Positions 40,120 through 52,957 of a stretch of DNA of 64,000 bases are shown here, one piece after another. The first letter of the stretch is position 1; every line of letters begins with the position of its first letter. A program made the translations under genes and the position numbers. The notes under the pieces are model-generated. The model was not told where the DNA came from and did not search any database. It saw only the letters and a list, made by a program, of their open reading frames with translations. The stretch is from positions 1 through 64,000 of the forward strand of contig NZ_JAIQXU010000008.1 of assembly GCF_020166395.1 (NCBI RefSeq), read 5' to 3'. Origin of the DNA: Deinococcus betulae (GTDB taxonomy: Bacteria; Deinococcota; Deinococci; Deinococcales; Deinococcaceae).

Positions 40120-41087
40120 GCCCGCCCCGCTGCGGGGCGCACCCGCAGGCCCGTCAGGGCGTGAAAGACCAGCAGCGCAGTGACCAGCCACAGCGCGCAG
40201 GCCAGCAGCAGGTGGGTCAGCTGCATCCAGCCGGGCGCCTTGAGCGCCACGTTGGCAAAGCCGGCGACCATCTGCGCGCCGATCAGGGCCCACAGCGCCC
40301 CACTCCAGCGGTGGACCTCGGTGCCCGGCCGTTCACGGCGCAAAAACGTGCCCAGCCACACCAGAAAGGCGCTGGTCATCACCGCCAGCATGGGGTGAAC
40401 GACCCGCAGGTTCTCGATCAGGCCCGCCGCTGGGCCAAAGTCGCGTTTGACGGTGGCCAGGGGCGTGCTGCCGTCGGCAGGCAGAAACAGCAGGTCCCCC
40501 AGCGCCGTCACGGCGCCGGCCATGCCGAGCAGCAGCAGGAGCAGCAGCCCCACGCCACTCCAGGCGCCCACCAGACCCTGGGCGCGCAGCCGCAGGCGCG
40601 ATGCACCCGAGGCCCACAGGGCTGTGAGCAGCAGCGCGCCCAGCAGCAGGAACGTGTTGGCCAGATGAACGCCCTGCACAAAGCCGCGCGCCGGGTCCGT
40701 GGAGTCGGCAGTCAGCCCCAGCAGCACCTGCACCCCGCCCACCAAGCCTTCGAGAATGATCAGCCCCAGGCTGAGCAGTGCGCCAAAGCGGGCGGGGTGC
40801 CCTTTGGGGGTCGTCTGAAAGGCCAGCGCCACCAGCCCGATGGCCAGCAGGCCGCTCAGGCCGCTGGTCAGGCGGTGACTGAATTCAATGACGGTGTGCA
40901 GTTCGGGGCTTTGCGGCAGGACCACGCCGTTACACAGCGGCCAGTGGTCGCCGCAGCCGGCGCCCGCCCCCGTGATCCGCACCACGGCGCCCCACAGAAT
41001 CACCAGCACGTTGTAGGCCAGCGCCGCCCACGCCAGGCGGGGGAGCCACGCCCCCGCCGCGCGGGGCATACTCAGGGTTCCACTCAT
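40116..41087 (-). CDS. ctaA: Haem A synthase
   Basis: The 323-residue protein has eight predicted membrane helices and oxidises the haem O methyl group to the formyl of haem A. Four conserved histidines are visible in [25 protein letters not shown] and QLTHLLLA. The first loop has the cysteine pair [13 protein letters not shown] found in type-B enzymes. GAGG lies 9 bases before the ATG, and TACAAT about 60 bases upstream is a possible -10. It is divergent from the DUF420 gene. Confidence 0.95.
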
Positions 41088-41236
41088 CGTCACCGTCCTC
41101 GCCGCCTGCGCGGCCCCTTCAAGGGCGCGGCGGTCAACGCCCGGCATTGTACCGGGGGGGACTGGGAGCAGATTGTCCCCTGGGGCGGGTGGCGGACACC
41201 TGCCCTGTGCCCGCGCCCCTACACTGCGGAGCGACT

Positions 41237-41719
<483 letters not shown>

Positions 41720-41736
41720 AGCCAAAGACAAGCTGG

Positions 41737-41764
41737 GCTCCGTGCGTGGTGCGGAGCTTTTTTT
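41737..41764 (+). terminator. Terminator after the DUF420 gene
   Basis: GCTCCG (41737-41742) pairs with CGGAGC (41752-41757), followed by seven T. Confidence 0.85.
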
Positions 41765-41904
41765 GAATTCTGTTCCAGCGCATCTGCCACCAAACCGGGA
41801 AGAAGAGAGGGTGACCGGAGGCGCCTTAACGGAGGCAGGCCAGGTCTGACCACGGCGGCTGGCCAGACGGGAGCGGGGTGACAGAGGCCGGCGTCTGTCC
41901 GGCC

Positions 41905-41910
41905 TAGACT
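41905..41910 (+). promoter_or_regulatory. -10 element of a leaderless MFS gene
   Basis: TAGACT lies 7 bases before the GTG at 41918; no ribosome site is present. Confidence 0.55.
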
Positions 41911-41917
41911 CGGCCGC

Positions 41918-43153
<1,236 letters not shown>

Positions 43154-43334
43154 ATTGAGCGCTGGGCCGGTCAGCGGCCTGACGGCTTGGCTTAAAAGGG
43201 GCAGGCTTTCCATCGCAAGCTGTCCAGGCCACGCAGCTGCGCAACTGACGGTCATGGACAGGAGTTGAACTTGAGGGGTGTAGTCCCCTCACGGCAACGG
43301 AAGGCGGCTGTCAGTTGCTCCCACCCCCTTCTGT

Positions 43335-43340
43335 TACGCT
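43335..43340 (+). promoter_or_regulatory. -10 element of leaderless panB
   Basis: TACGCT lies 7 bases before ATG 43348 and favours that start over the in-frame upstream ATG at 43315. Confidence 0.55.
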
Positions 43341-43347
43341 GCCCACC

Positions 43348-44169
43348 ATGAAGCGCTCCATCCCCGAGTTGCAGCAGGCTGAGGTCCCGCTGGTCATGGT
43401 GACGGCCTACGACTATCCCGGCGGGCGCCACGCCGAGGCGGCGGGCGTGGACCTGATTCTGGTCGGTGACTCGCTGGGCAACGTGGTGCTGGGCTACGAC
43501 TCGACGGCGCCCGTGACACTGAGCGACATGATTCACCACGCCCGCGCGGTGCGGCGGGGAGCGCCCGACACCTTCATGGTCGTGGACCTGCCATTTGGCA
43601 CGTACCACACCGGCGTGCAGGACGCCATGCGCCACGCCGTGCGCGTGATTCAGGAAACGGGCGCCGACGCGGTCAAGATGGAGGGCGCCACCCCCGAGAT
43701 TCTGGAGGTGGTGCAGACGCTGACCCGCAACGGGATTCCTGTAATGGGTCATGTGGGGCTGCTGCCCCAGACCGCCACCGCTCAGGGTGGTCTGCGCGTG
43801 CAGGGCAAGGACGACGCCTCGGCCCGCCTGACCCTGGACGGCGCCGCCGCCCTGGAAGCTGCCGGAGCCTTTGCCATCGTGCTGGAGGTCATTCCTGCCC
43901 GCCTGGCCAAACTGGTCAGTGAGCGCCTGAGGATTCCCACCATCGGCATTGGCGCCGGGGTCCACTGCGGGGGTCAGGTGCTCGTGACCCACGACCTGCT
44001 GGGTGTCTACGAGGGCGAGGAGAAGAAAATCGCCAAGCGCTACGCGGAACTGGGCCGCGCTGCCCGCGAGGCCATTGAGGCCTACGCGGCAGAAGTGCGC
44101 GCCCGCGAGTTCCCCACCAAGGACAACGCCTTTGTGATGAAGGATGACGTGCTGGGCAAGCTGTACTGA
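43348..44169 (+). CDS. panB: Ketopantoate hydroxymethyltransferase
   Basis: The 273-residue enzyme transfers a hydroxymethyl group from methylenetetrahydrofolate to 2-oxoisovalerate, the first step of pantothenate synthesis. It contains [34 protein letters not shown] (metal ligand Asp), VKMEGA and [15 protein letters not shown] with the catalytic Glu in VLEVIP. The length matches the family. panC and panD are not in the window. It converges on the GDH gene through a long shared hairpin. Confidence 0.97.
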   Translation: MKRSIPELQQAEVPLVMVTAYDYPGGRHAEAAGVDLILVGDSLGNVVLGYDSTAPVTLSDMIHHARAVRRGAPDTFMVVDLPFGTYHTGVQDAMRHAVRVIQETGADAVKMEGATPEILEVVQTLTRNGIPVMGHVGLLPQTATAQGGLRVQGKDDASARLTLDGAAALEAAGAFAIVLEVIPARLAKLVSERLRIPTIGIGAGVHCGGQVLVTHDLLGVYEGEEKKIAKRYAELGRAAREAIEAYAAEVRAREFPTKDNAFVMKDDVLGKLY

Positions 44170-44184
44170 AGGTGATGAAAGAAG

Positions 44185-44227
44185 GGTGATGGTTGATGGA
44201 GAACGCCCTTTTCCATCAACCATCACC
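44185..44227. terminator. Bidirectional terminator between panB and GDH
   Basis: GGTGATGGTTGATGGA (44185-44200) pairs perfectly over 16 bp with TCCATCAACCATCACC (44212-44227). It extends by G-U and A-U pairs and has T/A flanks usable from both sides. Confidence 0.85.
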
Positions 44228-44245
44228 TTTAAACCATCTACAGCT

Positions 44246-45568
<1,323 letters not shown>

Positions 45569-45675
45569 GGGGAAGCCTCCTTCGGAGGGGAATAGGAAGT
45601 GGGGAGTGGACAAGCGAGGGCTGATGCTCTGGCTCTAGCTGTTCGCCATCTGCCATTGGCCTTCAGCCACCGGCG

Positions 45676-46920
<1,245 letters not shown>

Positions 46921-47050
46921 GTAACAGTCTCCTTCCCTTCGGTGGGAACTTTGGGTGGGTGAAAGCTTGGCTGCTTTTGAAGCATACACGCCTCTGAAAA
47001 GACGCATAGACAGGTTGGGGGTGTTCCGTCTGGCCGTCCGGGCCGCCCCC

Positions 47051-47079
47051 GTTGTAGCGGGCGCGGGCACAGGGGTCAA
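47051..47079 (-). promoter_or_regulatory. Promoter of the GDH pair
   Basis: On the minus strand TTGACC (47074-47079), a 17-base spacer and TACAAC (47051-47056) form a good sigma-70 promoter. The leader is about 125 bases. It has the same shape as the DUF11 operon promoter. The rest of 46921-47225 shows no gene. Confidence 0.6.
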
Positions 47080-47225
47080 GGCCGCCCAGGCGCGCTGTAC
47101 ACAGTTCAGGTATGAAGCGATTCCAGCCGTGCAGCTGCTGTGATCGCTCGGTTCAACCTTGCATGTGTAAAGCGCCCCAGCTCAGAGCAGAGGACAGCCA
47201 TGTTCTGCCATGCGGGACGATCTGG

Positions 47226-48200
47226 TCAGTGGCTTCTTTCTCTCTCTCGTGTGGCCAAGTCCAGCAGGGCGGCTCTGGCGTCAGAGGGGGGGAGGGCAGA
47301 GAGGGCGTCGGCGGCCAGGCGGCTGCGGCGCGCAATCTCGGCGCGGGTGGCCTGGAGGGCGCCGCTCTGTTCGGCCAGCAGATGCACGCGCGCCACGTCA
47401 CCCTGCTGGGCGGCGCGGCGCTCCAGCACTTCGCGCACTTCGGCGGCGTGGGGGCCGTCTAGCAGGTAGAGGGTCGGCGCGGTGGCTTTGCCCTCGCGCA
47501 GGTCGCCGCCGACGGGCTTGCCGGTGCGGCCCTCGTCGCCGGTCAGGTCCAGCAGGTCGTCTTGCATCTGAAAGGCCATCCCAAATTCGCGCCCGTAAGT
47601 GGCCAGGGCCTCGCGGTGGGCGGCGCTGGCCCCCAGCAGCGCGGCGGGGGCGGCGGTGGCCAGCTCGGTTAGGGCGGCGGTCTTGCCATGAATGACTTGC
47701 AGGTAGTGCTCCCAGGCGTAGTCCTGGTAGGCCGCGACTTGAAACTGCAGGACCTCGCCCTCGCAAATGACGCTGGCGGCCGTGCCGAACAGGCGCGTCA
47801 GTTCAGCGCTGGCCGGCAGGCCGGAGAGCAGCAGCAGCAGCCGCGAGAGCATGAAGTCGCCGCTCATGACGCTGACCACATTGCCAAAGCGCCGGAACGC
47901 CGCCTGATGTCCCCGGCGGGTGTCGGCGTCGTCAATCAGGTCGTCGTGCAGCAGCGACGCCGAGTGCAGCAGTTCGGCGCCCACCGCCAGGTCGCGCACG
48001 CCGGCCCAGTCGGGCTGGCCAGGATGGGCGCCCAGCGCCTGAGCGGCCAGGTAGGTCAGCAGGGGCCGCACCCGCTTGCCACCAGCGGCCACCAGGTCGT
48101 CGCCAATCAGCTCTATGAACTCCACGCGCGAACGCAGCACCTCGCGCAGCCGCGCCTCAAAGGCCGCGTCCGGCACGCCCAGGGCCACCACGCCAGTCAT
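47226..48200 (-). CDS. Polyprenyl diphosphate synthase
   Basis: The 324-residue all-trans prenyltransferase has the first Asp-rich motif HDDLIDDAD (Asp86-87) and the second in QMQDDLLDLTGDEG, with GGKRVRPLLTYLAA near residue 40. The residues before the first motif (LLHSASLL) are small or medium, as in long-chain synthases that make heptaprenyl to nonaprenyl diphosphate for menaquinone. The start MTGVVALG is set by TATACT at 48208-48213, 7 bases upstream. The gene stands alone between the GDH pair and a stress-type protein. Exact chain length is not readable. Confidence 0.93.
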   Translation of the reverse strand: MTGVVALGVPDAAFEARLREVLRSRVEFIELIGDDLVAAGGKRVRPLLTYLAAQALGAHPGQPDWAGVRDLAVGAELLHSASLLHDDLIDDADTRRGHQAAFRRFGNVVSVMSGDFMLSRLLLLLSGLPASAELTRLFGTAASVICEGEVLQFQVAAYQDYAWEHYLQVIHGKTAALTELATAAPAALLGASAAHREALATYGREFGMAFQMQDDLLDLTGDEGRTGKPVGGDLREGKATAPTLYLLDGPHAAEVREVLERRAAQQGDVARVHLLAEQSGALQATRAEIARRSRLAADALSALPPSDARAALLDLATRERERSH

Positions 48201-48207
48201 GGGGTTC

Positions 48208-48213
48208 AGTATA
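48208..48213 (-). promoter_or_regulatory. -10 element of the leaderless polyprenyl synthase gene
   Basis: TATACT on the minus strand, 7 bases before ATG 48200; only one base from the TATAAT consensus. Confidence 0.65.
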
Positions 48214-48326
48214 GAAAAGCGGCGGCGGGTAAAACGTACCGGCCCCACGGTGCTGCCCCAGATCTAAAGCAATTCCCCCGCTTTGTCCCTCGCAGGCCAG
48301 GAGGGCCGCGTGCTACAAAACAGGAT

Positions 48327-48926
48327 ATGGAAAGCGTCGTGGCTCTTTTCCGCGAACCTCAGCAGGCGCAGGGCGCCTTGCAGGCCCTGCAACAGCGCGG
48401 CTTTGACCGTGATCACCTGGGCTTTGCCCTGACCGACGTGGTGGCCGAAGACGATATTGCCCAGCAAACCGGCGTCAGCCCCGAAGCTGGCGCGCCCGGC
48501 GGCTCGGCCAGCGTGATCAAGGGCGCCCTGCTGGGCATCCTGGGCGGCCTGGCCCTGACGGTCCCCGTTTGGCTCATCCTCATTGTCTACCCGGTCACGC
48601 GCATCTATCAGGAAGGCGGGCTGTTTGGGGTGCTGTTCGGCGTTCTGGGCGGCGCCGGGCTGGGTGGTCTGTTCGGCGCCCTGGCCGGCAGTGACCACGG
48701 CGACTACGTGAAGCTGCTGCGCCGCATGGGCGTTCCCGCTGCACAGGCCGAGAAGTTTTACCAGGGGCTGCGGGGCGGGCACGTCATGGTGATTGCCCGT
48801 GACCCCAATGGTGCGCGCACCGATGAGGCGCTGAGCCTGATGAGAAAGTTTGGCGCGGTCAAGCTGGATGATGTGGTGGGCGGCGGGCAGCTGCAGAGTG
48901 AGCGTACGGGCAACAACGGCCACTAA
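48327..48926 (+). CDS. Membrane protein with YflT/general-stress-17M-like domain
   Basis: The 199-residue protein opens MESVVALFREPQQAQGALQA, the pattern of the general stress protein 17M/YflT-like fold, and then has two hydrophobic segments (about 65-90 and 100-122) with many glycines. The C-terminal part returns to the same fold (YYQGL-like KFYQGLRGGHVMVIARD). Such proteins are common stress-induced envelope proteins of unknown mechanism. TACAAA lies 7 bases before the ATG and may be a leaderless -10. A terminator follows at once. Confidence 0.75.
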   Translation: MESVVALFREPQQAQGALQALQQRGFDRDHLGFALTDVVAEDDIAQQTGVSPEAGAPGGSASVIKGALLGILGGLALTVPVWLILIVYPVTRIYQEGGLFGVLFGVLGGAGLGGLFGALAGSDHGDYVKLLRRMGVPAAQAEKFYQGLRGGHVMVIARDPNGARTDEALSLMRKFGAVKLDDVVGGGQLQSERTGNNGH

Positions 48927-48941
48927 GCAGCGTTGGCGAGG

Positions 48942-48974
48942 AGCTTCGGCCTGATTGGGTCGGGGCTTTTTTTT
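48942..48974 (+). terminator. Terminator after the stress-type membrane protein
   Basis: A 10-bp stem with G-U pairs (48942-48951 with 48958-48967) is followed by eight T (48967-48974). Confidence 0.8.
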
Positions 48975-48992
48975 GATGGTGTTGAGTGGTGC

Positions 48993-49229
48993 GTTGGCCC
49001 CACCCCCCAGCCCCCTTCCCCAAAGGGGTAGGGGGAGCAATCGCTGCGCTCGGCAAGAGTTCCTACTGGCGTCGGCGAGCTTGCTCTTTACGTTTATGGG
49101 TCTGGCCTTGACGCCATCCTTCGACTTACCTCAAGGGCCTGCGCGCTCCGCGCACAATGGCCTCGCCTGGACCTGGGCGATACGGGGCAGGAAGCCCTGG
49201 TGCGGGCGAGAGATTCTACTTTTCAAAAG
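48993..49229 (+). repeat. Dispersed repeat, copy C
   Basis: About 237 bases, opening GTTGGCCCCACCCCCCAGCC and ending GAGATTCTACTTTTCAAAAG. It aligns with copy B along its whole length except for the extra block in B, and more loosely with copy A. No gene is present. It starts 18 bases after a terminator, in an intergenic gap. Confidence 0.8.
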
Positions 49230-49271
49230 ACCTGATGGTTGAGGCTTCCTCTCTGCTGTGAAGAACTTGTG

Positions 49272-49310
49272 AAGCTCCCGCGGGGTGCGGCGCTCAGGGC
49301 GAGCTTTTTT
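49272..49310 (+). terminator. Hairpin with T run in the pabC downstream gap
   Basis: AAGCTC (49272-49277) pairs with GAGCTT (49301-49306), followed by TTTT. No plus-strand gene directly precedes it, so it may end transcripts arising in or near repeat copy C. Confidence 0.4.
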
Positions 49311-49384
49311 CGGCCCTGTCCCGCGCACGGCCTATGGATGTTCCAGCCTTTCCTACACTCCACATCCTATGACCTACACCCCCT

Positions 49385-50080
49385 TCACTCCGGCCATACC
49401 AGCGCAGGGTCCGCCGTGGTCAGCCAGGTGGTCGGCAGAGCTAAGTTTAATTCTGGCCCCTCAATCTTCTGCACAGGCACCACACCCACGCCGCTGCCGC
49501 AGATCCAGGCGCGGGTGATGCGGGGCAGGTCGGTCCTGTGGGCCAGGCGCGTGACGTGGGATCGCCCCGCCAGAGCCGCCGCCCGCGTGATGCTGGGCAG
49601 GCCGCCGGCGGGCACCACCAGCTCGCCGTCCAGTTCCAGCAGTGGTGCCGTCCGGCTGCCGTCCACAACGTGGCCGCCAGCGTCCTGCAGCCAGCCTTCA
49701 AAGGCGGGGGCCGCCTGCCTGGCCGCCAGACGGGCGGGCAGATAGTTGCCCGTCTTGTGGGCGGCCAGTTGAGGGTGAACCTGCACGTCCGTCAGGCGCA
49801 CCGTCACGCCGGATGGGCGGGGGCCAGGGGTCAGGGTACGGTGGGACCAGAAGGTGCCGCCCTCGGTCACCGTGACGCGCAGCAGGCCCCAGGGAAGGGC
49901 GTCAAAGGTGGGCAGAACGTGGTCCGGCGCAGGCAGGCCCAGAAAGGCGCAGGTGCTACGCAGCCGGTCCAGGTGGGCGGGCCAGTGGAGCGCTGTGCCG
50001 TGCCGGGTCCGTACGGTCGTGAAGGCCGACGCCCCGTGCAGCCAGGCGGGCTGGTTCAGCTCGTCGGGCAGGGGCTTCAT
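49385..50080 (-). CDS. pabC: Aminotransferase class IV, probable 4-amino-4-deoxychorismate lyase
   Basis: The 231-residue PLP enzyme has the cofactor lysine Lys109 in HKTGNYLPARLA and the class IV ending ICGSGVGVVPV. It is shorter than branched-chain aminotransferases and has VVDGSRTAPLLELDGELVVP where the family shows its EG-S/T-N motif. Its ATG overlaps the stop of the PabB-PabA fusion in ATGA, so it probably releases p-aminobenzoate and pyruvate from aminodeoxychorismate made by that enzyme. The order fusion-pabC gives the complete branch from chorismate to PABA for folate. Confidence 0.87.
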   Translation of the reverse strand: MKPLPDELNQPAWLHGASAFTTVRTRHGTALHWPAHLDRLRSTCAFLGLPAPDHVLPTFDALPWGLLRVTVTEGGTFWSHRTLTPGPRPSGVTVRLTDVQVHPQLAAHKTGNYLPARLAARQAAPAFEGWLQDAGGHVVDGSRTAPLLELDGELVVPAGGLPSITRAAALAGRSHVTRLAHRTDLPRITRAWICGSGVGVVPVQKIEGPELNLALPTTWLTTADPALVWPE

Positions 50081-51966
50081 CGCCGGTGCGCCGCGCTGAG
50101 CCCCAGCCAGTTGCCCAGCAGGGTGCGTCCGGCGGGGCTCAGAACACTTTCGGGGTGAAACTGCACCCCCCAGGCGGGCTGGCCCGGCACTGCCAGCGCC
50201 ATGACCTCGCCGTCCTCGCTGGTGGCGGTCACCAGGGCGGGGTCCAGGTCACGAACGACCAGCGAGTGGTAGCGCCCAAAGGCCGCGCCTTGCGGCACAC
50301 CCGCAAACAGGCCGGCGCCGCTGTGGCGCGCGTACTCTGGGCGGCCATGTACCGGGGCGGCCCGCGCAATCTGCCCGCCCAGCACCTGCCCTAGCGCCTG
50401 ATGCCCCAGGCACACGCCCAGCAGCGGCACGCCGACCTGCAGACAGGCGCGCGTCAGGGCCAGGGTACAGCCGCTGGTCTCGGGCGTCCCTGGTCCCGGC
50501 CCGACCAACACCGCGTCCGGCTGGCTGGCCAGGAGGTCGCGCGCCGCCTCATCCTGAGACCGCACGTCTACCTGCGCTCCCAGCGCCAGCAGGTCGTGGG
50601 CCAGGTTCCAGGTAAACGAGTCGCGGTTGTCCAGCAGCAGCACCCGCAGGCCGGTTGAGGTCTGGGCCGGGGGCGGCGCCCAGGGACGGCCTGGCACCGG
50701 CGGGGCCGGCGGCTGCGCTGGGCGGCCTGGCACGCCCGCCAGCACGCTCAGGAGGGCCTGGGCCTTGTGGACCGTTTCCTGGGCTTCGCGCGCCGGGTCG
50801 GCGTCGATGACGGTGCCGCCGCCCGCGCGCACCTCGACCGACCAGCTGCTGTCCGTGCGGGTAAACGCCGCCGTGCGAATCAGGATATTCAGGTCCACCG
50901 CCGCTCCGCTGACCAGGCCCAGGCCGCCGGTGTACCAGCCGCGCGGGCCAGGTTCCAGAGCCGCAATCGCCTCCATCACGCGCTCTTTGGAGGCGCCGGT
51001 GATCGTGCCGCCGGGAAAGGTGGCGGCCAGCACCTCGCGCAGCGTCACGCCGGCTCTGGCCTGTGCCTGCACCTCCGAGACCAGATGCATGACGTGGCTG
51101 TAGCGCTCGACCAGCATCAGGTCGGGGACCGTGACGCTGCCCGGCGCCGCCACCCGGCCCAGGTCGTGCCGCACGAGGTCCACCAGCATGGTGTGTTCGG
51201 CGGTTTCTTTCGGGCTGGCGCGCAGCTCGGTCTCAAAGGCGGCGTCTTCCTGTGGCGTGTCGCCCCGGCGGCGGGTGCCGGCAATCGGCCGCGCCGACAC
51301 GAGGCCGCCGGCCCACCGCACCAGCCGCTCGGGGCTACACGACACCACCACCTCGTCCCCCAGATCGGCGTAGGCCATAAAGGGGCTGGGGTTCACTTCC
51401 CGCAGCCGAAGGTAGGCCGCCAGCGGGTCGCCGTGGGCCTGCGCGCGCACCCCGCGTGAGAGGTTGACCTGATAGACCTCACCCGCCCGGATCAGCTCCT
51501 GCACGGCCCGCACGCCAGCTGGATAGTCCACGTCATCGGCGCCGAAAGGGCCCACGGTCAGCCTAGGCTCAGGGCCAGGGTCGCCCGACAGCAGGGCCGC
51601 CCAGTCCAGGTGCGCCCTGCCCACCACGTCCAGCGTGCCGGCGGCGCGGTCCCACACCAGCCCCGAGGGGTAGTGGCCCCACCACATCGCCTCGCCCTGA
51701 GCCGGATGCGTGTTCAGGCCAAAGCCCCGCGCCGCCTCGTATTTCAGGCCGCCCAGCCAGGCGGGAAAGAAGGCGTTCCCAGCCGGAACGTCCGGCAGCT
51801 CACGGCGAACCTGGCTCGGCCACGCACTCAGAAATGTATACCTTCCGTACTCCACCACCGGCCCCAGCGATTCCAGCAGCACCAGCCCCGGCGCTCCAGC
51901 CGCATGCAGGCGGCGCAGGGCGCTGGCCGGAGACAGGTCGGGGGGCAACACTGGAGGCGCCGTCAC
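50077..51966 (-). CDS. pabBA: Aminodeoxychorismate synthase, PabB-PabA fusion
   Basis: The 629-residue protein has a chorismate-binding synthase domain first (about 1-415; VYQVNLSRG, SCSPERLV, PIAGTRRRG, AGGGTVIDADP), a Pro-rich linker (about 415-445) and a C-terminal class I glutamine amidotransferase (LLLDNRDSFTWNL; Cys in GVCLGHQALG; HPES). The PIAGT motif is the anthranilate-synthase form; classic PabB enzymes have Lys there. The context with pabC argues for PABA synthesis, so it may be a PabB of the Ala type or be bifunctional. Start GTG 51966 follows TAGAAT by 7 bases. Confidence 0.88.
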   Translation of the reverse strand: MTAPPVLPPDLSPASALRRLHAAGAPGLVLLESLGPVVEYGRYTFLSAWPSQVRRELPDVPAGNAFFPAWLGGLKYEAARGFGLNTHPAQGEAMWWGHYPSGLVWDRAAGTLDVVGRAHLDWAALLSGDPGPEPRLTVGPFGADDVDYPAGVRAVQELIRAGEVYQVNLSRGVRAQAHGDPLAAYLRLREVNPSPFMAYADLGDEVVVSCSPERLVRWAGGLVSARPIAGTRRRGDTPQEDAAFETELRASPKETAEHTMLVDLVRHDLGRVAAPGSVTVPDLMLVERYSHVMHLVSEVQAQARAGVTLREVLAATFPGGTITGASKERVMEAIAALEPGPRGWYTGGLGLVSGAAVDLNILIRTAAFTRTDSSWSVEVRAGGGTVIDADPAREAQETVHKAQALLSVLAGVPGRPAQPPAPPVPGRPWAPPPAQTSTGLRVLLLDNRDSFTWNLAHDLLALGAQVDVRSQDEAARDLLASQPDAVLVGPGPGTPETSGCTLALTRACLQVGVPLLGVCLGHQALGQVLGGQIARAAPVHGRPEYARHSGAGLFAGVPQGAAFGRYHSLVVRDLDPALVTATSEDGEVMALAVPGQPAWGVQFHPESVLSPAGRTLLGNWLGLSAAHRR

Positions 51967-51973
51967 GGGGCGG

Positions 51974-51979
51974 ATTCTA
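51974..51979 (-). promoter_or_regulatory. -10 element of leaderless pabBA
   Basis: TAGAAT on the minus strand, 7 bases before GTG 51966. It excludes the in-frame GTG at 52014, which lies upstream of it. Confidence 0.6.
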
Positions 51980-52086
51980 CTCGTCTCTGCGGCGAAAGCA
52001 GGTGCCTGGGTCACGGCCTCCCCAGGCTGGAGCCCTGCCAGGATGTCCAGGCGGCCCAGAGAGCACCCAGTCCCCAGTGCCCTGGG

Positions 52087-52857
52087 CTAGAACTTCTGCA
52101 CAAAGACCTTCCATTCGTCGAAGGTGCGGCGCGTGGTCTGGTTGGCCAGCCGAATCTTGATGATCTGGTCGCCCGTGGGCGCGGCGCGGCCGGCGGCCTT
52201 GAACGCCCGCCGAATCAGGGCCGAAAATTCCGCCTCATTGCCTGCACTCAGTACCCAGTCCTGGCCGGCCTGCACGATGTCGGTGAAGTTACGGCCACTG
52301 GCCTTCACCTGCGCCTGCCAGTAGGTCAGGTCGCCGCTGCTGGGCGGCCGGCCCAGGCTGCGGATGTAGGCCGCGTAAATCAGCCCTTCTCGGGCGCCGT
52401 CAATCTGCGGGTCTTGCAGGTAGCTGCGCGTGAAGTCCAGCAGGCCGGCGTAGGTGTTGTCAGGCCTCTTGGCCAGCTGACCCAGCAGTTTGAAAAAGGG
52501 ATTGTTGGGGTGCGGCGCGGCCCCGAACGAATCGAGAAACACCCGCAGGGTCAGGTCGCTCAGCAGGGTGCTGGCTGCGGGCGCGTGCACGTTGCGCCGC
52601 AGTTCGGCGCGCACCTGGGCCGCCTGCGCGGCGCTCAGGGTTCCCTCGCGCACGCCCCGCGCCTCCCACAGGCCGCGTTCCTGGGCGCTGCTGACGCGGC
52701 CCAGCACCTCCAGATACGCGCTGTCCAGCGGTCCCCGGCCCGCCGTGCCTGCCCCAGGCGCGCTGCACACGAAGCCCACACAGCCGCTCTGGGCGTAGGC
52801 CACCGGCATAAGAAGCAGGGCGAGGAAGGCCGCGCGGCGCAGAACCAGAGGAATCAT
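52087..52857 (-). CDS. Exported protein with DUF4214-like repeats
   Basis: The 256-residue protein has a signal peptide (MIPLVLRRAAFLALLLMPVAYA) and then helical repeats. YLEVLGRVSSAQERGLWEARG and YIRSLGRPPSSGDLTYWQAQV have the GR-P-x-D-x-x-x-YW pattern of DUF4214, a helical domain of surface and S-layer-associated proteins. Two cysteines follow the signal. TAACCT (52864-52869) lies 6 bases before the ATG, so it is probably leaderless. A role in the cell envelope is inferred; no partner is adjacent. Confidence 0.75.
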   Translation of the reverse strand: MIPLVLRRAAFLALLLMPVAYAQSGCVGFVCSAPGAGTAGRGPLDSAYLEVLGRVSSAQERGLWEARGVREGTLSAAQAAQVRAELRRNVHAPAASTLLSDLTLRVFLDSFGAAPHPNNPFFKLLGQLAKRPDNTYAGLLDFTRSYLQDPQIDGAREGLIYAAYIRSLGRPPSSGDLTYWQAQVKASGRNFTDIVQAGQDWVLSAGNEAEFSALIRRAFKAAGRAAPTGDQIIKIRLANQTTRRTFDEWKVFVQKF

Positions 52858-52904
52858 GGCCGCAGGTTAGGCCCTGGGCCGTTGCATGGGCGTTTCGTGG
52901 AGGT

Positions 52905-52930
52905 CACAACGAAAAAACCCTTACGTTGTG
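52905..52930. promoter_or_regulatory. Inverted repeat upstream of the Rrf2 gene
   Basis: CACAACG (52905-52911) and CGTTGTG (52924-52930) form a perfect 7-bp inverted repeat with a 12-base spacer, covering the -35 zone of the Rrf2 promoter (-10 TAGACT at 52946-52951). It is a candidate autoregulatory operator. Confidence 0.55.
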
Positions 52931-52945
52931 TCCGGGTTTCCGGAG

Positions 52946-52951
52946 TAGACT
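52946..52951 (+). promoter_or_regulatory. -10 element of the leaderless Rrf2-family gene
   Basis: TAGACT lies 6 bases before ATG 52958, without a ribosome site matching the usual spacing. Confidence 0.6.
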
Positions 52952-52957
52952 GGGGGC

